This document shows, in pieces, positions 27,351 through 35,539 of a DNA stretch of 38,100 nt (position 1 is the first letter of the stretch; each line of letters opens with the position of its first letter). The notes under the pieces are model-generated. The model did not search any database, was not told where the DNA came from, and saw only the letters and a program-made list of their open reading frames with translations. Source of the stretch: an uncultured Pelagibacteraceae bacterium (GTDB taxonomy: Bacteria; Pseudomonadota; Alphaproteobacteria; Pelagibacterales; Pelagibacteraceae); contig CACDUV010000007.1 of NCBI GenBank assembly GCA_902556065.1, forward strand, positions 1-38,100, in the 5' to 3' direction. The position numbers were made by a program, and so were the translations under genes.

Positions 27351-28598
27351 ATGAAAGAACAATTACAAAAAGATTTTGATAACAGTATAAAAAATTTAAG
27401 TTTATCTCAAAAAGATATTGAAATAAAAAAATTTTGTTTAAACAATTTTATAGACAAAGGTTTTCCAAACAGAAAAGAGGAAGATTGGAAATTTTCAGAT
27501 CTTAATCAAATAATAAAAAAAAATATTGGAGAACTTAGTTTTTACAATGATCAAGCATCTACTAATAAAGTCGATACGTCTGTATTTGTAGATGGATTAG
27601 AGCATAATAAAATAGTTTTTATAAATGGAAGAATTGAAAAAATTGACTTTGAATATGAAAAAAAAGATCAAATAGAAATAATTGATCAATCAGAAACTAT
27701 AAATGAATTCAAAAATAGCAATTCATTATCTGACTTGAATAATGCCTTTACTAATAAATGTTTTAAAATATTGGTAAAAAAAGGTTATCAATTAGTAAAA
27801 CCTCTTATTATCTATCATACTACGAACTCAAAAATTTGGTCTAAAAACATTAATTTAAGACTTAATTTTGAACTAGATAAAGATAGTTCTCTAAGATTAA
27901 TTGATTTATTTAATGATACATCCCAAAAGAATTTTTTAAATATATTTTACAATTTTGAAATAAAGGAAAATGCAGTTTTAAAAAATTATAAAGTAGATAA
28001 ATTTGAAAATAAAAATATTAAGTATTCTTTTAACAATATTGATCAAGATAAAAACAGTATTTCTGAAACATTTATTTTATCTTCTGGATCAAATTTTTCA
28101 AAAAATGAGATAACTTGTAATTTAAATGGAGTTTATGCATCAGCTTTTGTAAATGGTGTTTTTTCATTGAATAATGAGAAACATCACGAAATTAGATCAA
28201 TAATAAATCATTTAACTGAGAATACAAAAAGTTATCAACTAATTAAAAGTGTTTTAGATGAAAATTCTAAAGCAGTGTATCAAGGAAAAATATTTGTAAA
28301 TTCAGATGCTCAGAAAACGGATGGATACCAATTGAGTAAAGCAATATTATTAAATAAAGATTCAGAGTTTAATGCTAAGCCAGAACTAGAAATTTATGCA
28401 GATGATGTTAAATGCTCGCATGGTTCAGCTTCAGGTAGTTTAAATGAGGATTCTATATTTTATTTAATGTCTAGAGGTTTAAGTTATCAGCAATCAAGAG
28501 AGCTATTAATTAATGGTTTTCTGCTTGATGTTGTTGAAAAAATTACTGACTCAGAAATAAAAAACTTAATAAAAAATATGATTGGAATTAAAGAATGA
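27351..28598 (+). CDS. sufD: Fe-S cluster assembly subunit SufD
   Basis: 415 residues. The N-terminal part is divergent and helical, with FPNRKEEDWKFSDL typical of SufD. The conserved beta-helix C-terminal half includes GVYASAFVNGVFS, NEKHHEIRSIINH, VYQGKIFVN, KTDGYQLSKAILL, DVKCSHGSASG and GLSYQQSRELLINGF. The His in CSHGSA is the SufD residue known to help iron acquisition. It partners with SufB and SufC. The last bases overlap the sufS ATG (ATGA). Confidence 0.95.
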   Translation: MKEQLQKDFDNSIKNLSLSQKDIEIKKFCLNNFIDKGFPNRKEEDWKFSDLNQIIKKNIGELSFYNDQASTNKVDTSVFVDGLEHNKIVFINGRIEKIDFEYEKKDQIEIIDQSETINEFKNSNSLSDLNNAFTNKCFKILVKKGYQLVKPLIIYHTTNSKIWSKNINLRLNFELDKDSSLRLIDLFNDTSQKNFLNIFYNFEIKENAVLKNYKVDKFENKNIKYSFNNIDQDKNSISETFILSSGSNFSKNEITCNLNGVYASAFVNGVFSLNNEKHHEIRSIINHLTENTKSYQLIKSVLDENSKAVYQGKIFVNSDAQKTDGYQLSKAILLNKDSEFNAKPELEIYADDVKCSHGSASGSLNEDSIFYLMSRGLSYQQSRELLINGFLLDVVEKITDSEIKNLIKNMIGIKE

Positions 28599-29812
28599 AT
28601 ATTGATCAGATAAAAAAAGAATTTCCTATTTTTGATGAAAAAATTCAGAATAATGATCTAGTTTATTTAGATAGTGCGAATTCATCACAAAAACCCAAAA
28701 TAGTTGTGGACAGAATTAATGAATTTTATACCAAACAATTTTCAAATGTTGGTAGAAGTGTCCACTATCTTGCAGTTGCTGCTACAAATTTATATGAAAA
28801 TACCAGAACATCTGTTCAAAAATATATTAACGCTAAAGATAAAAATGAAATTGTTTTTACAAAAGGTGCCACGGAAGCATTAAATTTGGTTGCTAATACA
28901 TTAGGTCAAAGCTATTTACAGGAGGGTGACGAAGTATTGATCACAGAACTTGAGCACCATTCAAATTATGTGCCATGGCATTTCTTAAGAAAATCAAAAA
29001 ATATTAAAATTAATTTTGCCGAAATAAACAATGAAGGTGAAATTACTCTTGAAGAAATAGAAAAGAAAATAACTCCAAAAACAAAATTAATCTCAATTAC
29101 TCATTTGTCCAATGTAACAGGTGCAATTTTACCAGTAAAAGAAATTGCCCAGCTTGCACATTCAAAAGGAATAATTGTTGTAGTTGATGGATGTCAGGGG
29201 GCACCACATTTAAAATTAGATATGCAAGACTTAGATTGTGATTTTTATGCAATTTCATGTCATAAAATGTATGGACCTACAGGTTTAGGAGTTCTTTACG
29301 GTAAGAAAAAATGGTTAGAAGAATTACCTCCATACCAAGGTGGCGGAGGAATGATTAATGAAGTTAAAAAAGACAGGATTTCCTATGGTGAATTGCCCAA
29401 TAAGTATGAGGCAGGGACTATGGCTACAGCACAAGTAATTGCTTTTGATCAATCAATAAAATTTTTAGAAAGCATTGGTATAGAAAATGTAATGAAGCAT
29501 GAAGCTGATTTAGTTGCATACGGGCAAGAATTACTGCAAAAAAATAATTCGGTTAAACTAATAGGTAATCCAAAAAATAAAGGTGGAGTGTTATCTTTCA
29601 CGGTAGAAGGAGTTCATCCTCATGATATAGCAACAATCTTGGATGAAGATGGTGTTGCGATAAGAGCAGGACATCATTGTTGTCAAATTTTACATGATAA
29701 ATTAAATATCCCAGCAAGTGCTAGAGCATCAGTTGGTATTTATAATACAAAAGAAGATTTAGATCAGCTAAATGAGTCAATTAAAAACTGTAAAAAAATA
29801 TTTAATCTATAA
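28595..29812 (+). CDS. sufS: Cysteine desulfurase SufS
   Basis: 405 residues, class V aminotransferase fold, group II. It removes sulfur from cysteine for cluster assembly. Visible are LDSANSSQKP near the N-terminus, ELEHHSNYVPW, VVDGCQGAPH, the PLP lysine in ISCHKMYGPTGLGVL, and the catalytic loop Cys in RAGHHCCQ. It overlaps sufD by 4 bases and sufU by 1 base (TAATG). The partner that accepts the persulfide is likely SufU, encoded next; no sufE is present here. Confidence 0.96.
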   Translation: MNIDQIKKEFPIFDEKIQNNDLVYLDSANSSQKPKIVVDRINEFYTKQFSNVGRSVHYLAVAATNLYENTRTSVQKYINAKDKNEIVFTKGATEALNLVANTLGQSYLQEGDEVLITELEHHSNYVPWHFLRKSKNIKINFAEINNEGEITLEEIEKKITPKTKLISITHLSNVTGAILPVKEIAQLAHSKGIIVVVDGCQGAPHLKLDMQDLDCDFYAISCHKMYGPTGLGVLYGKKKWLEELPPYQGGGGMINEVKKDRISYGELPNKYEAGTMATAQVIAFDQSIKFLESIGIENVMKHEADLVAYGQELLQKNNSVKLIGNPKNKGGVLSFTVEGVHPHDIATILDEDGVAIRAGHHCCQILHDKLNIPASARASVGIYNTKEDLDQLNESIKNCKKIFNL

Positions 29813-30276
29813 TGAATTTAAAAGAGCTTTATCAAGAAATTATATTAGAACACGGTAAAAACCCTAGAAATCTTAGAAAGACAGAAGATTTTAATAAAGA
29901 TGCAAAAGGTAATAATCCACTTTGTGGTGACAATGTTCATGTTTATTTAAAACTAAATGGACAAAAAATTGTAGAAGATGCATCTTTCGAAGGGAGTGGT
30001 TGTGCAATTTCAATGGCCTCAGCTTCTATAATGACAGATTTGATTAAAGGAAAAAATGAGCATGAGGCTAAAGAAATAGTTGAGGATTTTTTAGGCATGA
30101 TTAAAGAAAATCCTGAATTAAAATCTAAGTATTTAAGTGAAGATGAAAAAACTAAGCTAATGTGTTTATCTGGTGTTAAGCAATATCCAATGAGAGTTAA
30201 ATGCGCAACGCTATCTTGGCACACAATGGTTTCTGCTTTTGAAGAAAAAACAGAAGAAGTAAAAACAGAGAATTAA
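29812..30276 (+). CDS. sufU: SufU-type sulfurtransferase/scaffold protein
   Basis: 154 residues of the IscU/SufU fold. Likely ligands are Cys38 and Asp40 (LCGDN), Cys64 (GSGCAIS) and Cys131 (RVKCATLSWHT). A longer loop between the second and third conserved cysteines (PELKSKYLSEDEKTK) marks the SufU subtype rather than IscU. In SufU systems a zinc site accepts sulfur from SufS and passes it to SufB. The order sufS-sufU supports that role. An alternative name is IscU-like scaffold. Four bases separate it from the next gene. Confidence 0.9.
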   Translation: MNLKELYQEIILEHGKNPRNLRKTEDFNKDAKGNNPLCGDNVHVYLKLNGQKIVEDASFEGSGCAISMASASIMTDLIKGKNEHEAKEIVEDFLGMIKENPELKSKYLSEDEKTKLMCLSGVKQYPMRVKCATLSWHTMVSAFEEKTEEVKTEN

Positions 30277-30279
30277 ATT

Positions 30280-30600
30280 ATGTCAAAAAAAGAACAGATC
30301 ATTGAAGAAATAAGAAAAATTTATGACCCAGAGTTACCTGTAAATATCTACGAATTAGGTTTGATTTATGATATTAAAGTAAAAGATGAAAAGTTTGCTA
30401 TTATTAAAATGACCTTAACAACCCCAAACTGTCCAGTTGCGGAAAGTTTACCAAAAGAGGTGAAAGAGGGTGCAATGCAAGTCGAAGGTATTGAGGATGT
30501 TGATCTTGAATTAGTTTGGGACCCACCTTGGAATAAAGATATGATAACGCTGCAGAAAGAATTAAAGAAATCATGTCAAATGCAGAAAAAGATTCTTTAG
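30280..30600 (+). CDS. SUF-associated MIP18/DUF59 family protein (SufT-like), 3' end apparently altered
   Basis: 106 residues. The core fits the DUF59 (FeS_assembly_P) family: IYDPELPVNIYELGLIYDI, MTLTTPNCPVAE, and DLELVWDPPWNKDM. The conserved Cys in TPNCPV is present. Homologues in other alphaproteobacteria end about a dozen residues after WDPPW in a stretch like MSDEARLELG (from memory). Here the frame after Met88 instead reads MITLQKELKK and then unrelated residues, and it runs over the coding region of sufA in another frame. So the last about 19 residues are probably not original. The family helps cluster maturation or transfer. Confidence 0.85.
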   Translation: MSKKEQIIEEIRKIYDPELPVNIYELGLIYDIKVKDEKFAIIKMTLTTPNCPVAESLPKEVKEGAMQVEGIEDVDLELVWDPPWNKDMITLQKELKKSCQMQKKIL

Positions 30601-30851
30601 GTGTAAGAGTTTCAGTTAAATCAGGTGGTTGTGCAGGTATGTCTTATGTAATGGAGTATACCAAAGAAGTAAATCCAAATGACGAAGTCATTGAGGAAAA
30701 AGGTGTAAAAGTATTTGTCGATTCAGCGGCTATTATGTATTTGCTTGGAACAGAAATGGATTACAAAAAAGAGGAACTATCCTCTTCATTTGTATTCAAT
30801 AATCCCAACGAAACAGAGAGATGTGGCTGCGGGGAATCCTTTAAAATCTAG
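30573..30851 (+). CDS. sufA: A-type Fe-S carrier SufA, probably truncated or frame-disrupted at its N-terminus
   Basis: From the first usable ATG (30573) there are 92 residues. Cys20 (GGCAGMS), Cys84 and Cys86 (RCGCGES) are the three cluster cysteines of A-type carriers. The frame upstream of this ATG is open back to 30537 and encodes DNAAERIKEI (30543-30572), which matches the first conserved helix of SufA, but no ATG, GTG or TTG is available there. The expected MITLT start is lost or lies in the other frame (see findings). The protein as read would lack its first strand and helix. It ends the suf operon. Confidence 0.8.
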   Translation: MSNAEKDSLGVRVSVKSGGCAGMSYVMEYTKEVNPNDEVIEEKGVKVFVDSAAIMYLLGTEMDYKKEELSSSFVFNNPNETERCGCGESFKI

Positions 30852-30876
30852 CAAAAGTTGAATATTCCCATTTTAC

Positions 30877-30922
30877 GCATATCAGTATTGCATCATATGC
30901 ATAGCTAGTATATATATTTAGG
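30877..30922 (+). promoter_or_regulatory. Possible promoter and dyad before the 56-residue gene
   Basis: Between the sufA stop and the small gene lie GCATAT (30877-30882) and ATATGC (30895-30900), an inverted pair around 12 bases, and an overlapping palindrome TATGCATA (30896-30903). TTGCAT (30888-30893) could be a -35 and TATATA (30911-30916) a -10, 17 bases apart. If so the transcript would begin within a few bases of the ATG at 30924, with a very short or absent leader. In such AT-rich DNA these matches may be chance. Confidence 0.35.
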
Positions 30923-30923
30923 T

Positions 30924-31094
30924 ATGAACAAATTTGAATTTAAAAATCTTGTTAAAAACCTGAAAGATTCAATTAAAGAAAAAACGTTCTTTAAAGATCT
31001 TCGTAAAGAAGTAGAGACCGGTGCTAACGGTACTCAAGATTACGTTGTTAAAAAAGGTATTAACAAAGATACAATTGCAACAACCAGACAGTAA
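30924..31094 (+). CDS. Small conserved-looking protein of 56 residues, function unknown
   Basis: An ATG at 30924 opens a 57-codon frame ending in TAA at 31092. The product has a charged, helical N-terminal half (MNKFEFKNLVKNLKDSIKE, then FFKDLRKEVE) and a C-terminal half with GANGTQDYVVKKGINKD. There is no signal peptide or membrane segment. All three Gly codons are GGT, Arg includes CGT, and Asn is mostly AAC; this is unlike the AAT- and AGA-rich neighbours and resembles highly expressed genes. It stops 9 bases before the end of the convergent glnA. I do not recognise the family. A basic, soluble, abundant small protein is the most that can be said. Confidence 0.68.
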   Translation: MNKFEFKNLVKNLKDSIKEKTFFKDLRKEVETGANGTQDYVVKKGINKDTIATTRQ

Positions 31095-31103
31095 TTAAAT
31101 AAA

Positions 31104-32510
31104 TTAACTACTGTAGTACATCTCAAACTCAACAGGATGAGGTGCGTGTTCAAATTTATGAATTTCCTCAAATTTAAGAGCTATATAAGCATCGATTTGG
31201 TCGTCAGTAAATACACCACCTTGAGTTAAAAACTCTCTATCTTTATCTAAACTTTCCATTGCTTCTCTTAAAGATCCACATACCGTTGGAATAGCTTTTA
31301 CTTCTTCTGGTGGTAATTCATACAAATCTTTATCAAAAGATTCACCCGGATGTATTTTATTTTTAATTCCATCAATACCTGCCATTAGCATTGCTGCAAA
31401 TGTTAGGTAAGGATTACCTGCTGCATCTGGAAATCTAATTTCACATCTTGCACCTTTTTTACTTAAAGTAATTGGAATTCTACATGATGCTGATCTGTTT
31501 CTTGCAGAGTAAGCTAATAATACTGGCGCTTCAAAACCAGGAATTAATCTTTTGTAACTGTTTGTTGTTGAGTTAGCAAAAGCATTAATTGCTTTAGCAT
31601 GTTTTAAAATTCCACCAATATAGTGTAATGCAGTTTCTGAAAGTCCTGCATATGCCTCACCTGAAAATACTGGAGTATCACCTTTCCAAATAGATTGGTG
31701 AATATGCATACCTGAACCATTATCACCAGCAACTGGTTTTGGCATGAAAGTTGCAGTTTTTCCAAATGAATGTGTCACCATTTGAACTACATATTTATAA
31801 AGTTGAACGTTGTCAGCTTGGTTAACCAAAGTTCCAAAATACATACCAAGCTCGTGTTGACTTGGTGCAACTTCATGGTGATGTTTTTCAACTTTGATAC
31901 CAACTTCTTTCAAATTTTTTAAATATTCACTTCGCATATCTTGTTCACTATCAACAGGTGGTACAGGGAAATAACCTCCTTTAATTTGTGGTCTATGTCC
32001 CATGTTTCCATTTTCATATTCTTTACCTGAATTATATGGACCTTCTTTACTATCAATTTTAAATCCACTTTCATTCATATCATTTTTAATTCTTACATCA
32101 TCGAAAACAAAAAATTCTGGCTCAGGTCCAAAAAATGCCTTATCCCCAATACCTGATGCTTTTAGATATTCTTCAGCTTTTTTAGCAACACCTCTTGGAT
32201 CTCTTTCATATGGATCTTTTTTAATTGCATCAAGAATATCACAAAACAAAACTACAGTATTATGAGACGTGAAAGGGTCCATGAACATTCTTGCTGTATC
32301 TGGTTTTAAAATCATGTCAGACTCATTAATTGCTTTCCAACCAGCTATTGATGAACCATCAAAAAAGACACCCTCGTTTAACATATCTTCATCAACTATT
32401 GATGCATCCATTGTTAAATGTTGAAGTTTTCCTCTTGGATCAGTGAATCTTAGATCTACAAATTCTGCATCTTTTTCTTTGATATATTTTAAAACGTTTG
32501 CTGCACTCAT
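31104..32510 (-). CDS. glnA: Glutamine synthetase type I
   Basis: 468 residues, the normal GSI-beta size. It makes glutamine from glutamate, ammonia and ATP. Visible are [10 protein letters not shown], the [10 protein letters not shown] metal site, [13 protein letters not shown], the ATP-binding [19 protein letters not shown]-type loops in NRSASCRIP, and the adenylylation site Tyr397 in DLYELPPEE, implying control by AMP addition (GlnE). It has one of the few strong Shine-Dalgarno sequences in the window. No PII gene is adjacent, so it is transcribed alone. It is convergent with the small gene at 30924 and divergent from the ybaK-like gene. Confidence 0.97.
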   Translation of the reverse strand: MSAANVLKYIKEKDAEFVDLRFTDPRGKLQHLTMDASIVDEDMLNEGVFFDGSSIAGWKAINESDMILKPDTARMFMDPFTSHNTVVLFCDILDAIKKDPYERDPRGVAKKAEEYLKASGIGDKAFFGPEPEFFVFDDVRIKNDMNESGFKIDSKEGPYNSGKEYENGNMGHRPQIKGGYFPVPPVDSEQDMRSEYLKNLKEVGIKVEKHHHEVAPSQHELGMYFGTLVNQADNVQLYKYVVQMVTHSFGKTATFMPKPVAGDNGSGMHIHQSIWKGDTPVFSGEAYAGLSETALHYIGGILKHAKAINAFANSTTNSYKRLIPGFEAPVLLAYSARNRSASCRIPITLSKKGARCEIRFPDAAGNPYLTFAAMLMAGIDGIKNKIHPGESFDKDLYELPPEEVKAIPTVCGSLREAMESLDKDREFLTQGGVFTDDQIDAYIALKFEEIHKFEHAPHPVEFEMYYSS

Positions 32511-32514
32511 TTTG

Positions 32515-32520
32515 TCTCCT
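32515..32520 (-). promoter_or_regulatory. Strong Shine-Dalgarno of glnA
   Basis: On the minus strand AGGAGA stands four bases before the glnA ATG (32510). Most starts in this window have only weak purine runs or begin inside the previous stop, so this site suggests high translation of glnA. The 137-base divergent gap to the next gene (32511-32647) is AT-rich; I could not assign a convincing promoter or an NtrC-type dyad in it. Confidence 0.75.
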
Positions 32521-32647
32521 ATGTAATTTTGTTTGGCCTAATTAGCAAAAAAATACTTAAAAATATTGCTTATTTAATAAATAACACCTATGCAATTTTC
32601 ACATAAGTAGTGTAATTAGTCACTAAAATATTAAATTAATTAAACTT

Positions 32648-33130
32648 GTGAATTCAATACTAAATAAAGAGTCAGTTATAAGAGCTGAAAAATCATTAAA
32701 ACAGTTTAACCCAGACCTAAAAGTGATTGTTTTAGAGCAAACTGCTAGAACAGCGAATGATGCAGCTACAGCTCTAGGTTGCAAAGTTGGAGCTATTGTT
32801 AAAAGCTTACTTTTTAAAGCAGGTGACACTTTTGTTTTATGTTTAGTTTCTGGAGACAAAAGATGTTCATTAAATAAATTAAAAAAAATTTTAGAGGAAA
32901 AAGATGTTTTAATGGCGAACCCAGATGATGTTAAAAAAATTACTGGATATACAATTGGCGGAGTATCACCAACAGGACATTTAACAAAAATAAAAATTTT
33001 TATAGATGAAACTTTAAATAGATTCTCTTCAATTTTTGCAGCCGCAGGTCATCCTAATGCGGTTTTTGAAATAAATTATGAAAATTTAATTGCATTAACT
33101 TCAGGTGAAATAAAAGAGATAACTGAATGA
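32648..33130 (+). CDS. YbaK/EbsC-family aminoacyl-tRNA deacylase-like protein
   Basis: 160 residues from a GTG at 32648. The fold is the editing domain shared with prolyl-tRNA synthetase, which hydrolyses mischarged tRNA. Family marks are LGCKVGAIVKSLLFK with the conserved Lys, FVLCLVSGDKRCSLNKL, the YTIGGVSPTGH loop, and the terminal FAAAGHPNAVFEI. Stand-alone members act on Cys-tRNA(Pro) or related substrates; the exact specificity here cannot be told. It overlaps the EamA gene by 4 bases (ATGA). Confidence 0.88.
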   Translation: MNSILNKESVIRAEKSLKQFNPDLKVIVLEQTARTANDAATALGCKVGAIVKSLLFKAGDTFVLCLVSGDKRCSLNKLKKILEEKDVLMANPDDVKKITGYTIGGVSPTGHLTKIKIFIDETLNRFSSIFAAAGHPNAVFEINYENLIALTSGEIKEITE

Positions 33131-34014
33131 GAAAACCGCAATTAATTGATTATTTGTTATTAACTTTATTGTCATTAATATGGGCATCAGCCTTTTTTAA
33201 TATAAAGATTGCTACATATTCATTTGGACCTATTACAATAGGTTTTTTAAGATCCCTTTTAGGGGCTATACCAGTTTTAATTTTATGTTTTTATAAAAAA
33301 ATAAAAGTTGAAGCATTTTCAAAGGATTGGAAGTGGTTTGCAATTATAGGATTAATAAATTTAGTTATTCCATTCATACTAATATCATATGGAGTAAATT
33401 TTGTTCAAAGCAACTTAGCAGCTATCTTAATGTCAACGACACCATTGAGCTCAACTGTTCTAGCTCACTTCTTTTTAAAAGGAGAAAAATTTAATTTATT
33501 AAAAACAATTGGTTTGTTAATAGGTTTTTCAGGAATAGTTTTTTTATTTTCAGATAATTTTTTAATAAATGAAAATAACTTTGTTGCTGCACTTCTAATT
33601 CTTCTTGGATCTACTTGTTATGTAATAGGAGGGGTAATAACTTTAAAAATTAGTGATAAAGAAAATGAAAATGTTACAAGTTCAATTTTAATTTGGTCAA
33701 CAATTATACTTTTTCCGTTCACCTTAATTTTTGAAAAACCTTGGACTCTAAATCCTTCAATGGACTCTATTATATCTGTAATATATTTAGGAATTTTTCC
33801 CACTGGAATAGCATGGTTGTTGAGATTTAGGATTTTAAAAACAAATGGACTAATATTTCATTCACAAGTCTCGTACATCATTCCAATATTTGGGATTATT
33901 TTAGGATACATATTTCTCAATGAAATAATTACTTCAAAAATTATAGTTGCATTAATTGCTGTCTTTATTGGAATATATTTGGCAAGAAAAGCAGATTATA
34001 AAAATGTTACTTAA
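33127..34014 (+). CDS. EamA (DMT) family transporter
   Basis: 295 residues with about ten hydrophobic segments in two EamA halves (about 8-140 and 150-290), the usual drug/metabolite transporter plan. N-terminal LLLTLLSLIWASAFFNIKIA and FGPITIGFLRSLLGAI are characteristic, as are IPIFGIILGYIFLNE in the second half. It sits in the inner membrane. Substrates of this family are diverse (amino acids, metabolites) and cannot be predicted from sequence. It is co-transcribed with the YbaK-like gene and overlaps the convergent methyltransferase gene by 8 bases. Confidence 0.9.
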   Translation: MRKPQLIDYLLLTLLSLIWASAFFNIKIATYSFGPITIGFLRSLLGAIPVLILCFYKKIKVEAFSKDWKWFAIIGLINLVIPFILISYGVNFVQSNLAAILMSTTPLSSTVLAHFFLKGEKFNLLKTIGLLIGFSGIVFLFSDNFLINENNFVAALLILLGSTCYVIGGVITLKISDKENENVTSSILIWSTIILFPFTLIFEKPWTLNPSMDSIISVIYLGIFPTGIAWLLRFRILKTNGLIFHSQVSYIIPIFGIILGYIFLNEIITSKIIVALIAVFIGIYLARKADYKNVT

Positions 34015-34912
34015 TTTTTGAAATGGCTTCTATATGTGAAGGACTTGTTTCACAACATCCCCCAAGAATAGTAGCTCCAGCGTCTTTAAATTTTTTTGCA
34101 ATTTCTTGAATTTTAATTGGTGTTAGATCTTGTCTTTTACCTAAAATTTCATTTGGATTAGTTTTTTTTCCTAAAAAAACTGATGTGTAACTTTCTCTTA
34201 GTTTGGTGGTAACAAAGCCATTCAATTTAAAACCAAATGGTATATTTAAACTTTTTAAATCTTTTAAATTTTTCTCAAAATTTTCAGGAGAAACACATGA
34301 CAACATTACCCCTAGAGCGTTTTCATCAATTATATCTTTTATTTTTGTTATATTTTCTCCACTAGGTAAAGTCGTTCCTTCAGATATATGTAATCCAACT
34401 AAATAGGGTTTGTTAAATTCTTTCAAAGCTTTAATTCCACATTTAACCTCTTTAATGCTACTCCAAACATCAAAGTAAAAAAAATCAATATAAGGATTAA
34501 GAGCTTTTGCTTGACTATTAAAGTTTTCAATAATTTCAAATTCATCTCTATCATCTGCTTCATAAGTTAAATTTTGGGGAGGTATACCACCAGCAATATA
34601 AGTATTGGGATATTTTTGTTTTGCAGCTTGAGCAATTTCACCTGCTTTTTGATTTAAATATTCAAATTTATCTAAAAGGTTATTCTCTTTTAAACGTTTC
34701 TGTCGTGTTGCAAAAGTAGTAGTGACAATAATTTCTGCTCCTGCTTTTATAAAATCGAGGTGAGTATCTAAAACAAGTTGATGGTAATTTTCATCCAATA
34801 TTGCATTGGCACTCCATAATGTTGAATTTGGTTTCATGCCTCTCGCGAGTAATTCTTGTCCCATCCCACCATCTAAAACTCTAGTTTGTCTGAAATAATC
34901 TTTTTTAATCAT
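34007..34912 (-). CDS. Homocysteine S-methyltransferase family protein
   Basis: 301 residues, the single-domain zinc methyltransferase (S-methyl_trans) family. Visible are LDGGMGQELLARG, an NAILDENYHQLVLDTHLDF segment, TTTFATRQ, and the zinc cysteines Cys206 (MLSCVSPE) and Cys286/Cys287 (GGCCETSP). Members move a methyl group from S-methylmethionine, betaine or a related donor to homocysteine. There is no cobalamin or folate domain, so it is not MetH. The donor is uncertain. It is followed by the TauE-type and oxygenase genes on the same strand in the order tauE-like, oxygenase, this gene. Confidence 0.86.
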   Translation of the reverse strand: MIKKDYFRQTRVLDGGMGQELLARGMKPNSTLWSANAILDENYHQLVLDTHLDFIKAGAEIIVTTTFATRQKRLKENNLLDKFEYLNQKAGEIAQAAKQKYPNTYIAGGIPPQNLTYEADDRDEFEIIENFNSQAKALNPYIDFFYFDVWSSIKEVKCGIKALKEFNKPYLVGLHISEGTTLPSGENITKIKDIIDENALGVMLSCVSPENFEKNLKDLKSLNIPFGFKLNGFVTTKLRESYTSVFLGKKTNPNEILGKRQDLTPIKIQEIAKKFKDAGATILGGCCETSPSHIEAISKIK

Positions 34913-34918
34913 TACTTT

Positions 34919-35503
34919 TTAAAAAATAATTTTAGCATTAAAAGAAAAAGATCTTCTTTCAGCATTAATATTAAATGGATATGCAGTATGCATTAAGTAG
35001 TTAGGAAAAATTAGCAAATCTCTTTCTTTAGGTACAATATTAAAAATACTTCTGCTTAAAAAACCTCTTTGTCCGTTTATAAAATCAATTGTGCCATTAG
35101 TTTTATCTTTTTTAATTTTTAGAAATCTATTTATAGTCATACCTTTTGGGACCTTTAAATAACCGACACCAGATAAATCTCCATCATGATAATGTATAGG
35201 GTTGTATTCATTTTTAAATTGACTAACTACCCATAAATTCAATATTTTTATATTTTTAACTTTTTTAACTTTTTCATTTTTAAGAAAATTTTTGATATTT
35301 TTTTTTATTTCGCTTTCTAAATTTTTTTTTATAAAATTATTTGATATTTTAATTTCTTTTTTAATCTGACTAGCCAATTTAGAACTATAATTATTATTTT
35401 TTGTCAGAACTTTATTGTCAATCTCTTTATTCAAAATATATAAAAATTTCTTTGAAATTTTTCCTATACCTATAGATGGACCAAATGGTCTTATGTTTTT
35501 CAT
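34919..35503 (-). CDS. Putative 2OG-Fe(II) oxygenase family protein
   Basis: 194 residues. The N-terminal half is Lys-rich and helical. The C-terminal half has NPIHYHDGDLSGVGYLKVP (metal-site His and Asp), then DLLIFPNYLMHTAYPF (His172), and ERRSFSFNAKI with an Arg for 2-oxoglutarate. This pattern resembles the 2OG-FeII_Oxy_5 group, common in marine bacteria and their phages, whose substrates are mostly unknown. It lies 6 bases upstream of the methyltransferase gene and 36 bases downstream of the permease gene. Function beyond the fold is not inferred. Confidence 0.7.
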   Translation of the reverse strand: MKNIRPFGPSIGIGKISKKFLYILNKEIDNKVLTKNNNYSSKLASQIKKEIKISNNFIKKNLESEIKKNIKNFLKNEKVKKVKNIKILNLWVVSQFKNEYNPIHYHDGDLSGVGYLKVPKGMTINRFLKIKKDKTNGTIDFINGQRGFLSRSIFNIVPKERDLLIFPNYLMHTAYPFNINAERRSFSFNAKIIF

Positions 35504-35539
35504 ACACTTTTAATATCTTAAAAATAATTATATTCAACC

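Noticed and set aside
32511-32647. NtrC or sigma54 elements before glnA
   Set aside because: No TGGC-N8-TTGC type element or GCAC dyad with correct spacing was found; partial matches are within what AT-rich DNA gives by chance.
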